Positions 25,779 to 35,099 of a DNA stretch of 64,000 bases are shown here, piece after piece (the first letter of the stretch is position 1; every line of letters starts with the position of its first letter). The stretch is from Bacteroidaceae bacterium. GTDB lineage: Bacteria > Bacteroidota > Bacteroidia > Bacteroidales > Bacteroidaceae. The notes below the pieces were generated by a model, which worked only from the letters and a program-made list of their open reading frames with translations, did no database searches and was not told the DNA's origin. The stretch spans positions 1 to 64,000 of the forward strand of contig JAFSPM010000032.1 of NCBI GenBank assembly GCA_017442855.1, written 5' to 3'. The translations under genes were made by a program, and so were the position numbers.

Positions 25779-27161
25779 CTATTCTGGCAATTTGCGAACT
25801 GGTACAATTGTATTTTCATATCCTTGCAATTTGCATAACAATATGTCTTGCTCCTGAGAAACTATATGTTTCTCTCCATTGTTGCAATTAATTATCAATT
25901 CTTTCTTCCTAATAATATCTTTTATACCCAAATCATTCATGTAATAATTTCCTAAAGGACTATTTTCACAATAATCCTTATCGAAACGGTCCATTATGTT
26001 ATCAAGGAACATCAGACTATGTCCTTTATCAATTCTTTCAGACAGACTTTTACCGTCTTTACTTCTATATCTGGTTATACTTTTATCTTCCTCTATAGCA
26101 TATGCTAATGCTGATGGAGAATGTTTTAACAAAAACAACACCTCTTTCTTTATTTCATTAGGAATAATGATATAGTGTTGTCGCTCTCTTATCTTTTCTA
26201 GAAGATTATCATCAATATGATTTACATAATAACATTGGGAGAACATTTGAACATCAACACTACCTCTTAATATAAACTCATAAAAATCAATATAAGATAT
26301 TTTTTCTTCTGATAGTAGTGCATAGCTTCCATCTGAAGTTTTTGTTACAAATGGAATTTCCTTAATATAATTCTTAAGTTCTTTTTTCGTAATTATTATT
26401 GATGACTGTTTTACTATATTAAGGAGATCGTCAATTCCAACTTCATCTGACATTAGAAACATTATAATAGAACTTTCGATATACGTCTTCCGCATGAAAG
26501 CTTTTTGCTCCTGAAATATATCTATGTATTCTGATACGGGCGCAACATTGACCAACAAATGTTGAATATTAATCAATACTGAAGGCTCTAATGTTTCAAA
26601 AGAACTGTCGTAAAGACAATAATCACCCTTACTAAATATAATCAGCCAATAAATCTCATTATTATAATATACAATATCAATATCGATTATAACACGTTGA
26701 GTTATACTTCTAATGTATTTTCTAACATCAAATGAAGATGGCAATGAGTATAATTGGGATATAAGTTTTAGTAAATCATCATTTGCAATTAATTGTATAT
26801 CACTTTTGTTCGCATCATTAGCCCCTATAACAGTTCCCATTGCACCAGAAAGAGCAATAAGCAAACCTGATGTGTTCACATTCTCCTCTTTCGCTGTTGC
26901 AACTTTACCCTTGAACTTGTCATAATCAGGCATTGAAATCATTTTCTCATGAGCCTTGCATTCACATATAATAGGGTACTCCACGACCTTGACACCGACT
27001 GTTTGCCTTTTTACAGCATGGACATCAATTTCATGTCCTCCCGTACCAACATAATTCAAGGTTATGTTTGTGTAGCCTTGATTCGCCAAGATGTTTTTAG
27101 TAAGGGTTTCCAACTGGCTTCCTTTATCTTTTTTATTCTTACCTAATATATGTAGCTTCAT
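25779..27161 (-). CDS. Mrr-like restriction endonuclease-fold protein with a large unknown C-terminus
   Basis: The 460-residue protein begins with a PD-(D/E)xK nuclease of the Mrr type (about 10-120). It shows SQLETLTKNILANQGYTNI, GTGGHEIDVHAVKR with the catalytic Asp, and YPIICECKAHEK with the E-x-K pair, then the family-like GLLIALSGAMG. The remaining 330 residues are helical with charged patches and match nothing I know. It starts 27 bases after the methylase gene. It could be a type IV (modification-dependent) enzyme, or a nuclease module that works with the helicase and methylase; the sequence does not decide between them. Confidence 0.75.
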   Translation of the reverse strand: MKLHILGKNKKDKGSQLETLTKNILANQGYTNITLNYVGTGGHEIDVHAVKRQTVGVKVVEYPIICECKAHEKMISMPDYDKFKGKVATAKEENVNTSGLLIALSGAMGTVIGANDANKSDIQLIANDDLLKLISQLYSLPSSFDVRKYIRSITQRVIIDIDIVYYNNEIYWLIIFSKGDYCLYDSSFETLEPSVLINIQHLLVNVAPVSEYIDIFQEQKAFMRKTYIESSIIMFLMSDEVGIDDLLNIVKQSSIIITKKELKNYIKEIPFVTKTSDGSYALLSEEKISYIDFYEFILRGSVDVQMFSQCYYVNHIDDNLLEKIRERQHYIIIPNEIKKEVLFLLKHSPSALAYAIEEDKSITRYRSKDGKSLSERIDKGHSLMFLDNIMDRFDKDYCENSPLGNYYMNDLGIKDIIRKKELIINCNNGEKHIVSQEQDILLCKLQGYENTIVPVRKLPE

Positions 27162-27188
27162 ATTTCAAATTGCGTTTAGCTTTCCTTC

Positions 27189-30100
27189 CTACTGTTTTTC
27201 GTATCCTTCTCGTGTTATTGGAGTCTCTGGATCTACGATGAGGACTTCATCGTAGGTCAGGCCGTAGAGATGATAGACGAGGAGGTCGATTTGCTGCTCC
27301 AACTTCAAGGTGTCTGCTTTACTTTCTTTCAGAGTCAGTATTGTTTCTACCAAATCTTCAATACACGTATATTTGTTCTCATGATTTAATGCAATTGGAA
27401 CTTGTGAGAAATATTTCCATATCAACTGGTATCCATTTTGTATCTGTGTACAGTATTTTGAAATAAGCCACCATCCCAACTTACTGTTGAAGATACCAAG
27501 CAAGGCTTTGCTGTTGGTGGGCAAAATCCAAATAGAGTTATTACAGTACATCCCTTTGTCATCATAGATGAAACAAGGCTTTACCTGGAATACCTGATAC
27601 ATAATTTTCGGGCATGCGAACTTTTCAAAATATCCTATTTGGTCTTGTGTCTCATACCATTTGTTAGAAGTCTTCTTCCTTGCTTTTATTTCCTCACCAT
27701 TGATAATATATGTCTTACCGCTCTGTTCTAATCTATGTAGTCCAAATCCATTAAGCCATTTTTTTACACCAGGGTAATTGTCTATACTAAGATGTCGTGC
27801 AGGGAATGTACCAATCAGATAAGAATTTGCATGAGCGTTTTCCCATACTTTCATGTCTCTACCCCGAATTATTGGATGAATAATAGAGGATGCATTCTTG
27901 TCCTCTGATATAATTTGATTCCTATCTTCATCATTTATGATAAAGGCTTCTGTCAGTCCAGTTAGTACACCTCTATATGCTTCTCCCTGCACATAGTCTT
28001 TTAATGGGGGGAAAGTTTTTTCAATTTTGTTTTTGAGGGCTAAATCAGAACTGGATGAGAGCACCCATGTGTCTGTTCCTAAAGAATTAATGGTGAAAAT
28101 GCTTTGATATAATGGATAATTAAATACGTTCTTTTCCTTCATATATGATGCAGTAAAACTATCAGAAGGACAACTTCTTTGAAGTGTACAAATGCAAACA
28201 TAAGTAGTAGCATTTTCAAAGATTTGGACATCGCCAAAATCAATGATATTCCTTATACGATGTCTGGAAAGAAATTGCCGAAGCGGCTTGCCATAACCTG
28301 CCTGCATCCACTTGTTCTGCATAATATATGTTAATATCCCATTTTCTTTCAGAAGATTAAAGCCTGCTTCAGTAAAAAGACAATACATATCTCCAGATTT
28401 ATGAAAAGTTTCATATCCCATATTTTGATATGAAAGGCTTTTCTCCTTTATCGTCTGAAGTTGTACATACGGTGGATTTCCAATCACAATATCAAACCCC
28501 GCGAAGTCCCCTTTCTCATCCAAAAGTGCAGGGAACTCAAAACGCCATTCAAAGGCTTGGTCGTATATTTTATTGGATTCTATTTCGGCTCGTTGCTGCT
28601 CTAAAGCCTTCAGTTCCTTTTGCAGAGCCTTGATTTTCTTTTCGTTCTCTTTCTTTTTGTCACCAAAGAAATCACCCATCTGCAAATTGTCAATGGCTCC
28701 GCGGACTTTAGCAATCTTTCCTTTTTCTTTGTCGTTGAGTTCAGTCTTTACAGCACGCTTGATGTCCTCAATTCTCTTGCGGAAATCATCTTTCTGCGTA
28801 TGGTCGGAGATATCGGTATAGTCATAGACCCACTGACGATAGTCGTCCAAGGTGTAGTGCGTACCGTTCTTTTGGTTGTAGTCCTTCAACACATTCTGGA
28901 ACGGAGCATCAAGGGCAAAGCGATGCAGCAGGGAGTCACCACACATAATCTTATAGTCGAGGTTGGGCAATGGCTGTGGTTCATTTTCGTCAACCACCAA
29001 TGCCAGCCAGAAGCGGAGGCGGGCAATATCTACAGCACCTTTCTCAATATCCACACCGTAGATATTGTTCTGGATGATGTCACGCTTCACCTTGGCGTAT
29101 GAGAAAACTTCATTCTTGCCAATAAAGCCATACAACAAATGGCGGCAATCGAACAGGACATTCAGCACTCCCATAGGGAAGGCACCAGAACCAATAGCTG
29201 GGTCACAAACCTTTACTACATACAGGGCTTTGTTGACCAGTCTCGCATTCTCTTTGTTTTGCAGAATCGGCTCCACCACTCTTTGCTTGATGAGGGAGTC
29301 GATGGCACTATGCAGCTCCTCTGGCGTATTGCTTTTCAGATACTGGGCAACGCTCTCCTTGCTCATATACTGCACAATCTCTTTGGGAGTATAGAATGCA
29401 CCTTTGTCCTTGTTGTCCTCTAGCAGGTTCTCGAAGATATGGCCAAGCATTTCCGGGTCGATGCCGATTTCAGAATCCTCTGGGTCGTTCTCGTCGATGG
29501 TGAAGTTATACATGGCGAAGAAATCCATGAGTTCCTTGAAATAGTCGTAGGGGAAATCAATGTCTTTCTTGTCTAACTCGTTCTTATCGAAAAGGCCACC
29601 GTTCAAGTATGGAATCTTGATATTCTCACCAAGCCGCGAATCGGCAAGATCATTGCCACGACGTTCATTTAGCGTATTGAAAAACAGCGGTTCAAGAACA
29701 TCGCTCAGCAAGCGGTCGTTACCCTCATAACTATCTATCAAGTGATTCAGATAGAATTTATCTCCACCGTTCCAGCCTTGTTGAATGGCAGGTACTCCCA
29801 TCCAGCCTTTCTTCTGCAAGAACTGAAGGAATACCAGTCGGCCTAAGAGTTTCTTTACATAGTCACGGTTCTCTTTGGTGTCGTCATTGATATGCTTGAG
29901 GAACTTGACATAACGCTCTTTGTAGCCATTGAAGAAATCCTTGTTCAAGCGTTCTACTGAGAAGGCATCCTTGATATTCTCAAACGAGATACCGTTGCGT
30001 TGCAAGGCATCGAAACGCCCAACGGGGGTATTATAGTAGTTGTCGCTTTCACCAAAGACGTATGTGTAGCGTTTGGGGGCAGTACTCTCGCCCTTGATGT

Positions 30101-30452
30101 CACTTACAAAAGACAAACGCCACAGTTCGCCACTATCGAACACCACTAAAGCAGCATCGAACTCTCCCCAATTGGGATTGACAAATGATTTCACCAAATT
30201 GCGGAGTCCAACACGCTTACGAGCCACATTGCCATGCTGAATCGGGTAATAGAACAAACCAATGCGGTAGCTATCGGTCGTGTCGATGGCACCAAGGTAA
30301 TATCCCTGCTCGTCTGCTGTCGTGCCTTCAATGCGCTCGGGCTCTGCCCTTAGTTCTGTCGCCTGGAAGTAGTGTCGCAACATCTGTTGCCATTCACTTA
30401 TGCTGAATGGCTGTTGGAATATGTGGCGGAGGTTGTCTTTGCTATAGGTCAT
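27189..30452 (-). CDS. Eco57I-type adenine DNA methylase of a helicase-linked restriction system
   Basis: The 1087-residue protein has an N-terminal region (1-160) with FDAALVVFDSGELWRLSFV and KRYTYVFGESDNYYNTPVGR. A helical segment follows. The methylase core shows the S-adenosylmethionine motif DPAIGSGAFPMGVLN (about 416-430) and the catalytic NPPY in FDIVIGNPPYVQLQ (about 662). A coiled coil (about 585-635, EKKIKALQKELKALEQQRAE) separates the two, and a TaqI-like target-recognition domain lies at the C-terminus (CNNSIWILPTNSKALLGIFN). It should methylate adenine in a specific target. The N-terminus could be a degenerate nuclease, but I cannot place a full PD-(D/E)xK. It follows the DUF1016 gene by 7 bases and is in the same transcript as the helicase. 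Confidence 0.88.
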   Translation of the reverse strand: MTYSKDNLRHIFQQPFSISEWQQMLRHYFQATELRAEPERIEGTTADEQGYYLGAIDTTDSYRIGLFYYPIQHGNVARKRVGLRNLVKSFVNPNWGEFDAALVVFDSGELWRLSFVSDIKGESTAPKRYTYVFGESDNYYNTPVGRFDALQRNGISFENIKDAFSVERLNKDFFNGYKERYVKFLKHINDDTKENRDYVKKLLGRLVFLQFLQKKGWMGVPAIQQGWNGGDKFYLNHLIDSYEGNDRLLSDVLEPLFFNTLNERRGNDLADSRLGENIKIPYLNGGLFDKNELDKKDIDFPYDYFKELMDFFAMYNFTIDENDPEDSEIGIDPEMLGHIFENLLEDNKDKGAFYTPKEIVQYMSKESVAQYLKSNTPEELHSAIDSLIKQRVVEPILQNKENARLVNKALYVVKVCDPAIGSGAFPMGVLNVLFDCRHLLYGFIGKNEVFSYAKVKRDIIQNNIYGVDIEKGAVDIARLRFWLALVVDENEPQPLPNLDYKIMCGDSLLHRFALDAPFQNVLKDYNQKNGTHYTLDDYRQWVYDYTDISDHTQKDDFRKRIEDIKRAVKTELNDKEKGKIAKVRGAIDNLQMGDFFGDKKKENEKKIKALQKELKALEQQRAEIESNKIYDQAFEWRFEFPALLDEKGDFAGFDIVIGNPPYVQLQTIKEKSLSYQNMGYETFHKSGDMYCLFTEAGFNLLKENGILTYIMQNKWMQAGYGKPLRQFLSRHRIRNIIDFGDVQIFENATTYVCICTLQRSCPSDSFTASYMKEKNVFNYPLYQSIFTINSLGTDTWVLSSSSDLALKNKIEKTFPPLKDYVQGEAYRGVLTGLTEAFIINDEDRNQIISEDKNASSIIHPIIRGRDMKVWENAHANSYLIGTFPARHLSIDNYPGVKKWLNGFGLHRLEQSGKTYIINGEEIKARKKTSNKWYETQDQIGYFEKFACPKIMYQVFQVKPCFIYDDKGMYCNNSIWILPTNSKALLGIFNSKLGWWLISKYCTQIQNGYQLIWKYFSQVPIALNHENKYTCIEDLVETILTLKESKADTLKLEQQIDLLVYHLYGLTYDEVLIVDPETPITREGYEKQ

Positions 30453-30459
30453 AATTATA

Positions 30460-31575
30460 TTATTTGATGAGTTTCTTTAATTCGTCCATATCTGGTAATG
30501 CTTCCTTTATCTGTTGAGGCAGATCATTGGTTGTGCGATAAGTAGCAACACCCATTGGCTTGGAGGTATCAGAAAACGATAGTTCGACGATTTCTTCATT
30601 CTTTGTCTTGCAAAGGATGATGCCAATAGACGGATTTTCATCAGGCAACTTCACATATTTGTCAAGTGCTGCCAGATAGAAATTCATCTTGCCCGTATAT
30701 TCAGGCTTAAACTCTCCACGTTTCAGCTCGAATGCCACGAGGCTTCGGAGTCGGCGCGAGAAGAAAAGCAAGTCGATGACATATTCTTGCCCTGCCACTT
30801 CCAAGCGATATTGATTACCCATAAAGGTAAAGTCCGCACCAAAAGCCATAATAAAGTTCTTGATATTTTGGATGATGCTCTGCTCTATTACACGTTCATC
30901 CACAAACTCAGGATCTTCAATATTGATAAAGTCTAATAAGTATTCATCCTTGAACGAACGCAAAGCACGCTGCTTGAAATCTGCATTGCCAATGGTTCTA
31001 TTGAAATTGGTATGTTGGATGGTACCCTCTTTCTTGAAAAGATTCTCTTTTAGATAATACTTCGCTTTTTCGTAAGTCCAAAACTCTTTTGCACTTCGGC
31101 GGATATAATACAAACGTTCTTCTAATGTCGTTGTTTTTCTGAGTATCTCCCGATGTATAGAGAAGCCAACACTTAAGAAACATTCTAAATCTTCTTCCCC
31201 CAAATCGGCAGACGTTATCTGCCGATTTAGTAACTCACTAAAAGATAAATCTCTATTCAAATCGGCAGACATTATCTGCCGATTTAGCACTGGATTCCAT
31301 GCCTCATAAAAAATGCGCATGTTTTTTATATTCGTTTCTGAGAATCCTGTCAGGCCTGGTAATTCCTGTTGAAGCATTTTTGAAATAGTTGCAATGGCAT
31401 TGGTGTTCCATGCGTCTATACGACTATGCACAGAAACATAGTTTCCCACCCAGTAATATAAAGCCAGTACTTCTTTATTGACATGTCGGGCAGCACGATA
31501 ACGACTTTCAAGAATGGCTTGTTTTATCGCTTCGACAGCATGTATATATTCTGATGATATGAATGTTTGCTTCAT
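30460..31575 (-). CDS. DUF1016/YhcG-family PD-(D/E)xK nuclease
   Basis: The 371-residue protein has an N-terminal DUF1016 helical domain (VNKEVLALYYWVGNYVS, LPGLTGFSETNIKNMRIFYE) and a C-terminal nuclease domain. The nuclease shows YVIDLLFFSRRLRSLVAFEL then KRGEFKP (about 265-295), the D...E-x-K catalytic set. YhcG-type proteins are tied to restriction and mobile-element loci. An unusual insert between the two halves of the N-terminal domain carries LNRQIMSADL and LNRQITSADL, ten residues each, encoded by perfect palindromes (31201-31230 and 31258-31287). It sits 12 bases after the helicase gene and 7 bases before the methylase gene. Confidence 0.9.
   Translation of the reverse strand: MKQTFISSEYIHAVEAIKQAILESRYRAARHVNKEVLALYYWVGNYVSVHSRIDAWNTNAIATISKMLQQELPGLTGFSETNIKNMRIFYEAWNPVLNRQIMSADLNRDLSFSELLNRQITSADLGEEDLECFLSVGFSIHREILRKTTTLEERLYYIRRSAKEFWTYEKAKYYLKENLFKKEGTIQHTNFNRTIGNADFKQRALRSFKDEYLLDFINIEDPEFVDERVIEQSIIQNIKNFIMAFGADFTFMGNQYRLEVAGQEYVIDLLFFSRRLRSLVAFELKRGEFKPEYTGKMNFYLAALDKYVKLPDENPSIGIILCKTKNEEIVELSFSDTSKPMGVATYRTTNDLPQQIKEALPDMDELKKLIK
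31201..31287. repeat. Two perfect palindromic elements inserted in frame in the DUF1016 gene
   Basis: Two copies of a 30-base element (31201-31230 and 31258-31287) differ at one loop base. Each has arms AAATCGGCAGA and TCTGCCGATTT around a 5-base loop, and the copies are 57 bases apart, a multiple of three. Each encodes LNRQI(M/T)SADL on the coding strand. Confidence 0.9.
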
Positions 31576-31587
31576 GCCTATAATATC

Positions 31588-34500
31588 TTAAATGAATGTT
31601 TCTGAAATAATGATTTGTGGGTCTGATACCTTAGGTATGGCCTCTTCTTGCTTCTCCTTACTGATAGTCTGATATTCTTCAACAAGAGCAACGATTTCTC
31701 TTTGCAGTTTGTCTTCGTCTTGCTTAATCTGCATCTTGTCTCCTTTGTATGGTTTCGACAGATCGCGCAAACGACGAGGCAATTGAGTATATACACCATT
31801 ATTGATATAAGCTGCTAAAACGTCACACTGCGCCTTAATCACATTATCTGTCAGCACCTGTTTGAGCTTACGTAAAAAATTCAAAGCTGTTTTAGAAATG
31901 TTATCAAGGTCGGTACGATTGATGGAAGAATCGTCTGCAGCCTCTACATACTCGGCTGTGTATTTATTCAACGCACGGTTTACATGGTCATAGTTCCTAC
32001 TGTCTGGCGATATAGGTAATCCTTTCTCTTCTGGCTTGGCTTTGAGATATTTTACAGCTTCGAGGAAATCAATAGGCGTAATCGTTTTGTCAGTAGCCAA
32101 ATAGAATTCTGTCTTCACGTCGGATGAAACAAAAATGACAGTTTTGTCTGAATGCTTGCCTGTATCACGAGCTACACGGCTCTTCAATGGCAGCTGTTTC
32201 ACCTTGTCGTATAACTCACGATTATTATTATAAACATCTCGCAACTCACGTATTAGCGCCAGCTTCTCATCCATCGGATCTTTTACATTACTGTCAAACA
32301 TCTTGAATTGCTTTACAATTTCTTCTTTTGAATAGATTTGCACATCCTCACCAAATGCAGAGTGAAAACCTTGCAACTTGACAAGTGCATTCTCGTAGAG
32401 TTTGATTTCTTTATTACCCTGTGGAGAGGGGTAGAACATGTAGTTATAGATGTAGTCAGCCACAGAGCCGATTCGGTTCACACGACCTATGCGTTGCATC
32501 AGGCGAGAAGCATTCCAAGGCGAATCATAGTTGACAATGGTGTGGGAACGATGAAGATTGACTCCTTCTGCCAGTACATCTGAGGTAAGGATAATATTGT
32601 AACGATCTTTCTTCACTAAGCTGTTGGCATCAAAGTTCTCCTGAATATCAGTGGACTTTTGGTCACGGTTCTCTGCAGTAATTGTCAAGACATCAGACCT
32701 GCCCAACTCACTCTCCAACCTTCCCTTAAGATAATTCAACGTATCAACGCTCTCGGAGAACACTACCAGTTTGCCTGAAACATTACGGTCATCAAAGAAC
32801 TCATGCTCCAACTTTTCACGAAAAAGGTCAAATTTCTGATCGTCATGTTCTTTCTTCCAGTCGGCATTAAGCTCCTCCAAAACATTCTTATCATGCTCCA
32901 GCATCTCTTTAAATTCAGGTTCAAAGTCATCAGACCTGTAAAGAATGTCATCCTTTGAATATCCTTTGCTCATGGCTTTCTCAATGATTTGGTCAAGTTC
33001 CATTCCTTTTGCTTGCAAATCCTTTACATTAAGATCTGGGGCTATGATAACTTTATCCTCATCAAACATCTTCAGCATATCATTGGTGATTCGCAACAAT
33101 GTTGCCAACGACAGCTTAAATGCGTGGAAGCTACTTTCAAGTCGTTTCACCATGTGAACGCGATAGATACCAGCCAAAGTCTGACCAATATGCACAGCAT
33201 TACGATACTTGGCACGGAGCTCAGGCTTCAAAAACTCGATAGCACGATAACGGGCATAGTGCAGATGAGGTTCAAACTTATCATCTGACAAAACATTCAA
33301 AGTATAGAAGAATCGGGCACTGGTATCTGCATCCATCTTGTATTCCAGCGAGATAGGTGCTTGTGGTTTAGGGAACTTGATACCTTGTGCCTTCAAATCT
33401 TTCTTATATTCTGGGTCGTTCTCTATATTGCTACGTGTCCTACGAATAGTCACCTTGTCAATGACACGCTCGCGAATCACTTCATAAATTTTATCTACAT
33501 CAGCCGTCACATCTCGCGTCTCACGCTCTTTCATCAGCAAATTGTAAGCCTTGATATGCTCTGCGAAGAACCCCTTAAGATTAGGAATTCCATCAATGGT
33601 ACAACTCTGGCTATCTTGAAATAAGAGCAGGAGGTTAAGCAAATCATCCGGACGGTTATTGAGTGGAGTGGCAGAGAGAAGCATGACTTTTTTCTTGTGG
33701 CTTTTCAATAAGCCCGAGTTGATACAATCTGCCTTGCATATCTTTTGCAAGTCATCATACTTACCAGAACCACCATTACGAAAGCCATGCGCTTCATCTA
33801 CGATTACCAAATCAAATTCTTCTTTTGACTTGTATCGATCTTTGCCGTCAAGCACCCTGTCCAATATGCCATTGGTAATGAATTGGGCTTTATTATATAT
33901 GCCGAACAGTTTGAATGTCTTCTCCCAGTTGTCACGAAGGGCAGGAGGAAAAACAACGAGAATGTTTGTGCTCCTACCATTAGCTTCAATAAAGCGCTTG
34001 GCAATCATGGTGGCAATCATGGTCTTGCCAAGACCCACCACATCCGCGAGGAATAGTCCATTGTGACGCATTAGCATTTGGAATCCCTGAATGACTGCAT
34101 CTGTCTGGTATTTCAATTCCATCACTCCTGAAGGAAGCTGAACAGAGAAGTCATCTTCTATTTGGTCACCAAATGTATCAATAAGCACCTTCAAATAAAT
34201 CTCGTATGGAGTAGGCTGATAGCCCAAATATGTCTTTTGTTTGATACCCTCTATATCATCAATGGTGAGTGCCACCGCTTCTTCCCATAGTTTCTTGAAC
34301 TCCGTATGGCAGTAATCAACATCATCAAAATCCTTCATCGCCACATTTAGCTCATACCTTGGTGATTGTGTCGTGCCAAGTCCTGAATCTGAAATATTGG
34401 ATGATCCCATGATAACCCATCCATCTGTATGCTCTGAGTGATTATGAGGCAAACATAAATAAAACTTTGCATGAAGATTCTTAGTGGAGTGTATCTTCAT

Positions 34501-34866
34501 TTGGAGTCTGCCGTCCACTAGATCTTGACACATCTGTATGATGCCTTCCTCTACCTCTGGTGCATATCGCGCATTGATAATGTCTTGACGAAATTCTTCA
34601 TCATAGATTATCTTGGCTTTCTCTGCACTCTCCAACATTAACATCGTTTTATTATGCCTACGAAAAATATCATCAATATTAATGCCTACAAGTATCTTGA
34701 TTTCCACAACATCTTTCAACTCTTTACGGAGTTTGAAATATCCAGAAGAACGGAAAAAGCCTACAACTGCCAAGAATCGGTCGAAATTAGCCATTCCAGA
34801 AGCGATGCCCTTCAATTTATCAAAAAGGGTATTGCCTGTATCGTTATTAAAAAATTTGCTACTCAT
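31588..34866 (-). CDS. SNF2-like helicase with N-terminal phospholipase-D-type nuclease domain
   Basis: The 1092-residue protein starts with a PLD-like domain (about 20-190): FDRFLAVVGFFRSSGYFKL, the HxK of NLHAKFYLCL (about 131-140), then VIMGSSNISDSGLG, the downstream GSSN element. A two-lobe SF2 helicase follows: FLADVVGLGKTMIA (Walker A near 274), LVIVDEAHGFRNGG, LLSATPLNNRPDDLLNLLLL, then GKLVVFSESVDTLNYLKGRL and ASRLMQRIGRVNRIGS. The last 200 residues are helical. It should move along DNA with ATP and could cut through the PLD domain. It is the first gene of the island transcript and is followed 12 bases later by the DUF1016 gene. Related helicase/methylase pairs occur in DISARM- and BREX-like defence, but their other hallmark genes (DrmA/B, PglZ) are absent here. 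Confidence 0.9.
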   Translation of the reverse strand: MSSKFFNNDTGNTLFDKLKGIASGMANFDRFLAVVGFFRSSGYFKLRKELKDVVEIKILVGINIDDIFRRHNKTMLMLESAEKAKIIYDEEFRQDIINARYAPEVEEGIIQMCQDLVDGRLQMKIHSTKNLHAKFYLCLPHNHSEHTDGWVIMGSSNISDSGLGTTQSPRYELNVAMKDFDDVDYCHTEFKKLWEEAVALTIDDIEGIKQKTYLGYQPTPYEIYLKVLIDTFGDQIEDDFSVQLPSGVMELKYQTDAVIQGFQMLMRHNGLFLADVVGLGKTMIATMIAKRFIEANGRSTNILVVFPPALRDNWEKTFKLFGIYNKAQFITNGILDRVLDGKDRYKSKEEFDLVIVDEAHGFRNGGSGKYDDLQKICKADCINSGLLKSHKKKVMLLSATPLNNRPDDLLNLLLLFQDSQSCTIDGIPNLKGFFAEHIKAYNLLMKERETRDVTADVDKIYEVIRERVIDKVTIRRTRSNIENDPEYKKDLKAQGIKFPKPQAPISLEYKMDADTSARFFYTLNVLSDDKFEPHLHYARYRAIEFLKPELRAKYRNAVHIGQTLAGIYRVHMVKRLESSFHAFKLSLATLLRITNDMLKMFDEDKVIIAPDLNVKDLQAKGMELDQIIEKAMSKGYSKDDILYRSDDFEPEFKEMLEHDKNVLEELNADWKKEHDDQKFDLFREKLEHEFFDDRNVSGKLVVFSESVDTLNYLKGRLESELGRSDVLTITAENRDQKSTDIQENFDANSLVKKDRYNIILTSDVLAEGVNLHRSHTIVNYDSPWNASRLMQRIGRVNRIGSVADYIYNYMFYPSPQGNKEIKLYENALVKLQGFHSAFGEDVQIYSKEEIVKQFKMFDSNVKDPMDEKLALIRELRDVYNNNRELYDKVKQLPLKSRVARDTGKHSDKTVIFVSSDVKTEFYLATDKTITPIDFLEAVKYLKAKPEEKGLPISPDSRNYDHVNRALNKYTAEYVEAADDSSINRTDLDNISKTALNFLRKLKQVLTDNVIKAQCDVLAAYINNGVYTQLPRRLRDLSKPYKGDKMQIKQDEDKLQREIVALVEEYQTISKEKQEEAIPKVSDPQIIISETFI

Positions 34867-35047
34867 AAAATATTTAAACCATTAATCCATAATTATATTA
34901 ACGAATCAATGAACATTGTTATAAAAATAGTGCGTAAATGTACTAAAAAGAAATGAAAATGAAGTAATGGACAAGATTATTTTCAGTAAAGTAAATCAGA
35001 TACACAAAAAAAGTTGTTCGTAGAATGGCATTTCGCTCAATTATTTG

Positions 35048-35055
35048 TATCTTTG
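35048..35055 (+). promoter_or_regulatory. Putative -7 element of pgk
   Basis: TATCTTTG matches the Bacteroidota -7 consensus and sits about 45 bases before the ATG at 35100. No good -33 box was seen. It also rules out the open-frame start at 35025. Confidence 0.5.
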
Positions 35056-35099
35056 CGACTCAAAAGAAGGAATTATCAACTTTTTATATAAAAAGAACT

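Noticed and set aside
27189-34866. Assigning the helicase/methylase genes to DISARM or BREX
   Set aside because: Neither DrmA/B/C nor PglZ/BrxC-like genes are present, and the helicase is fused to a PLD domain.
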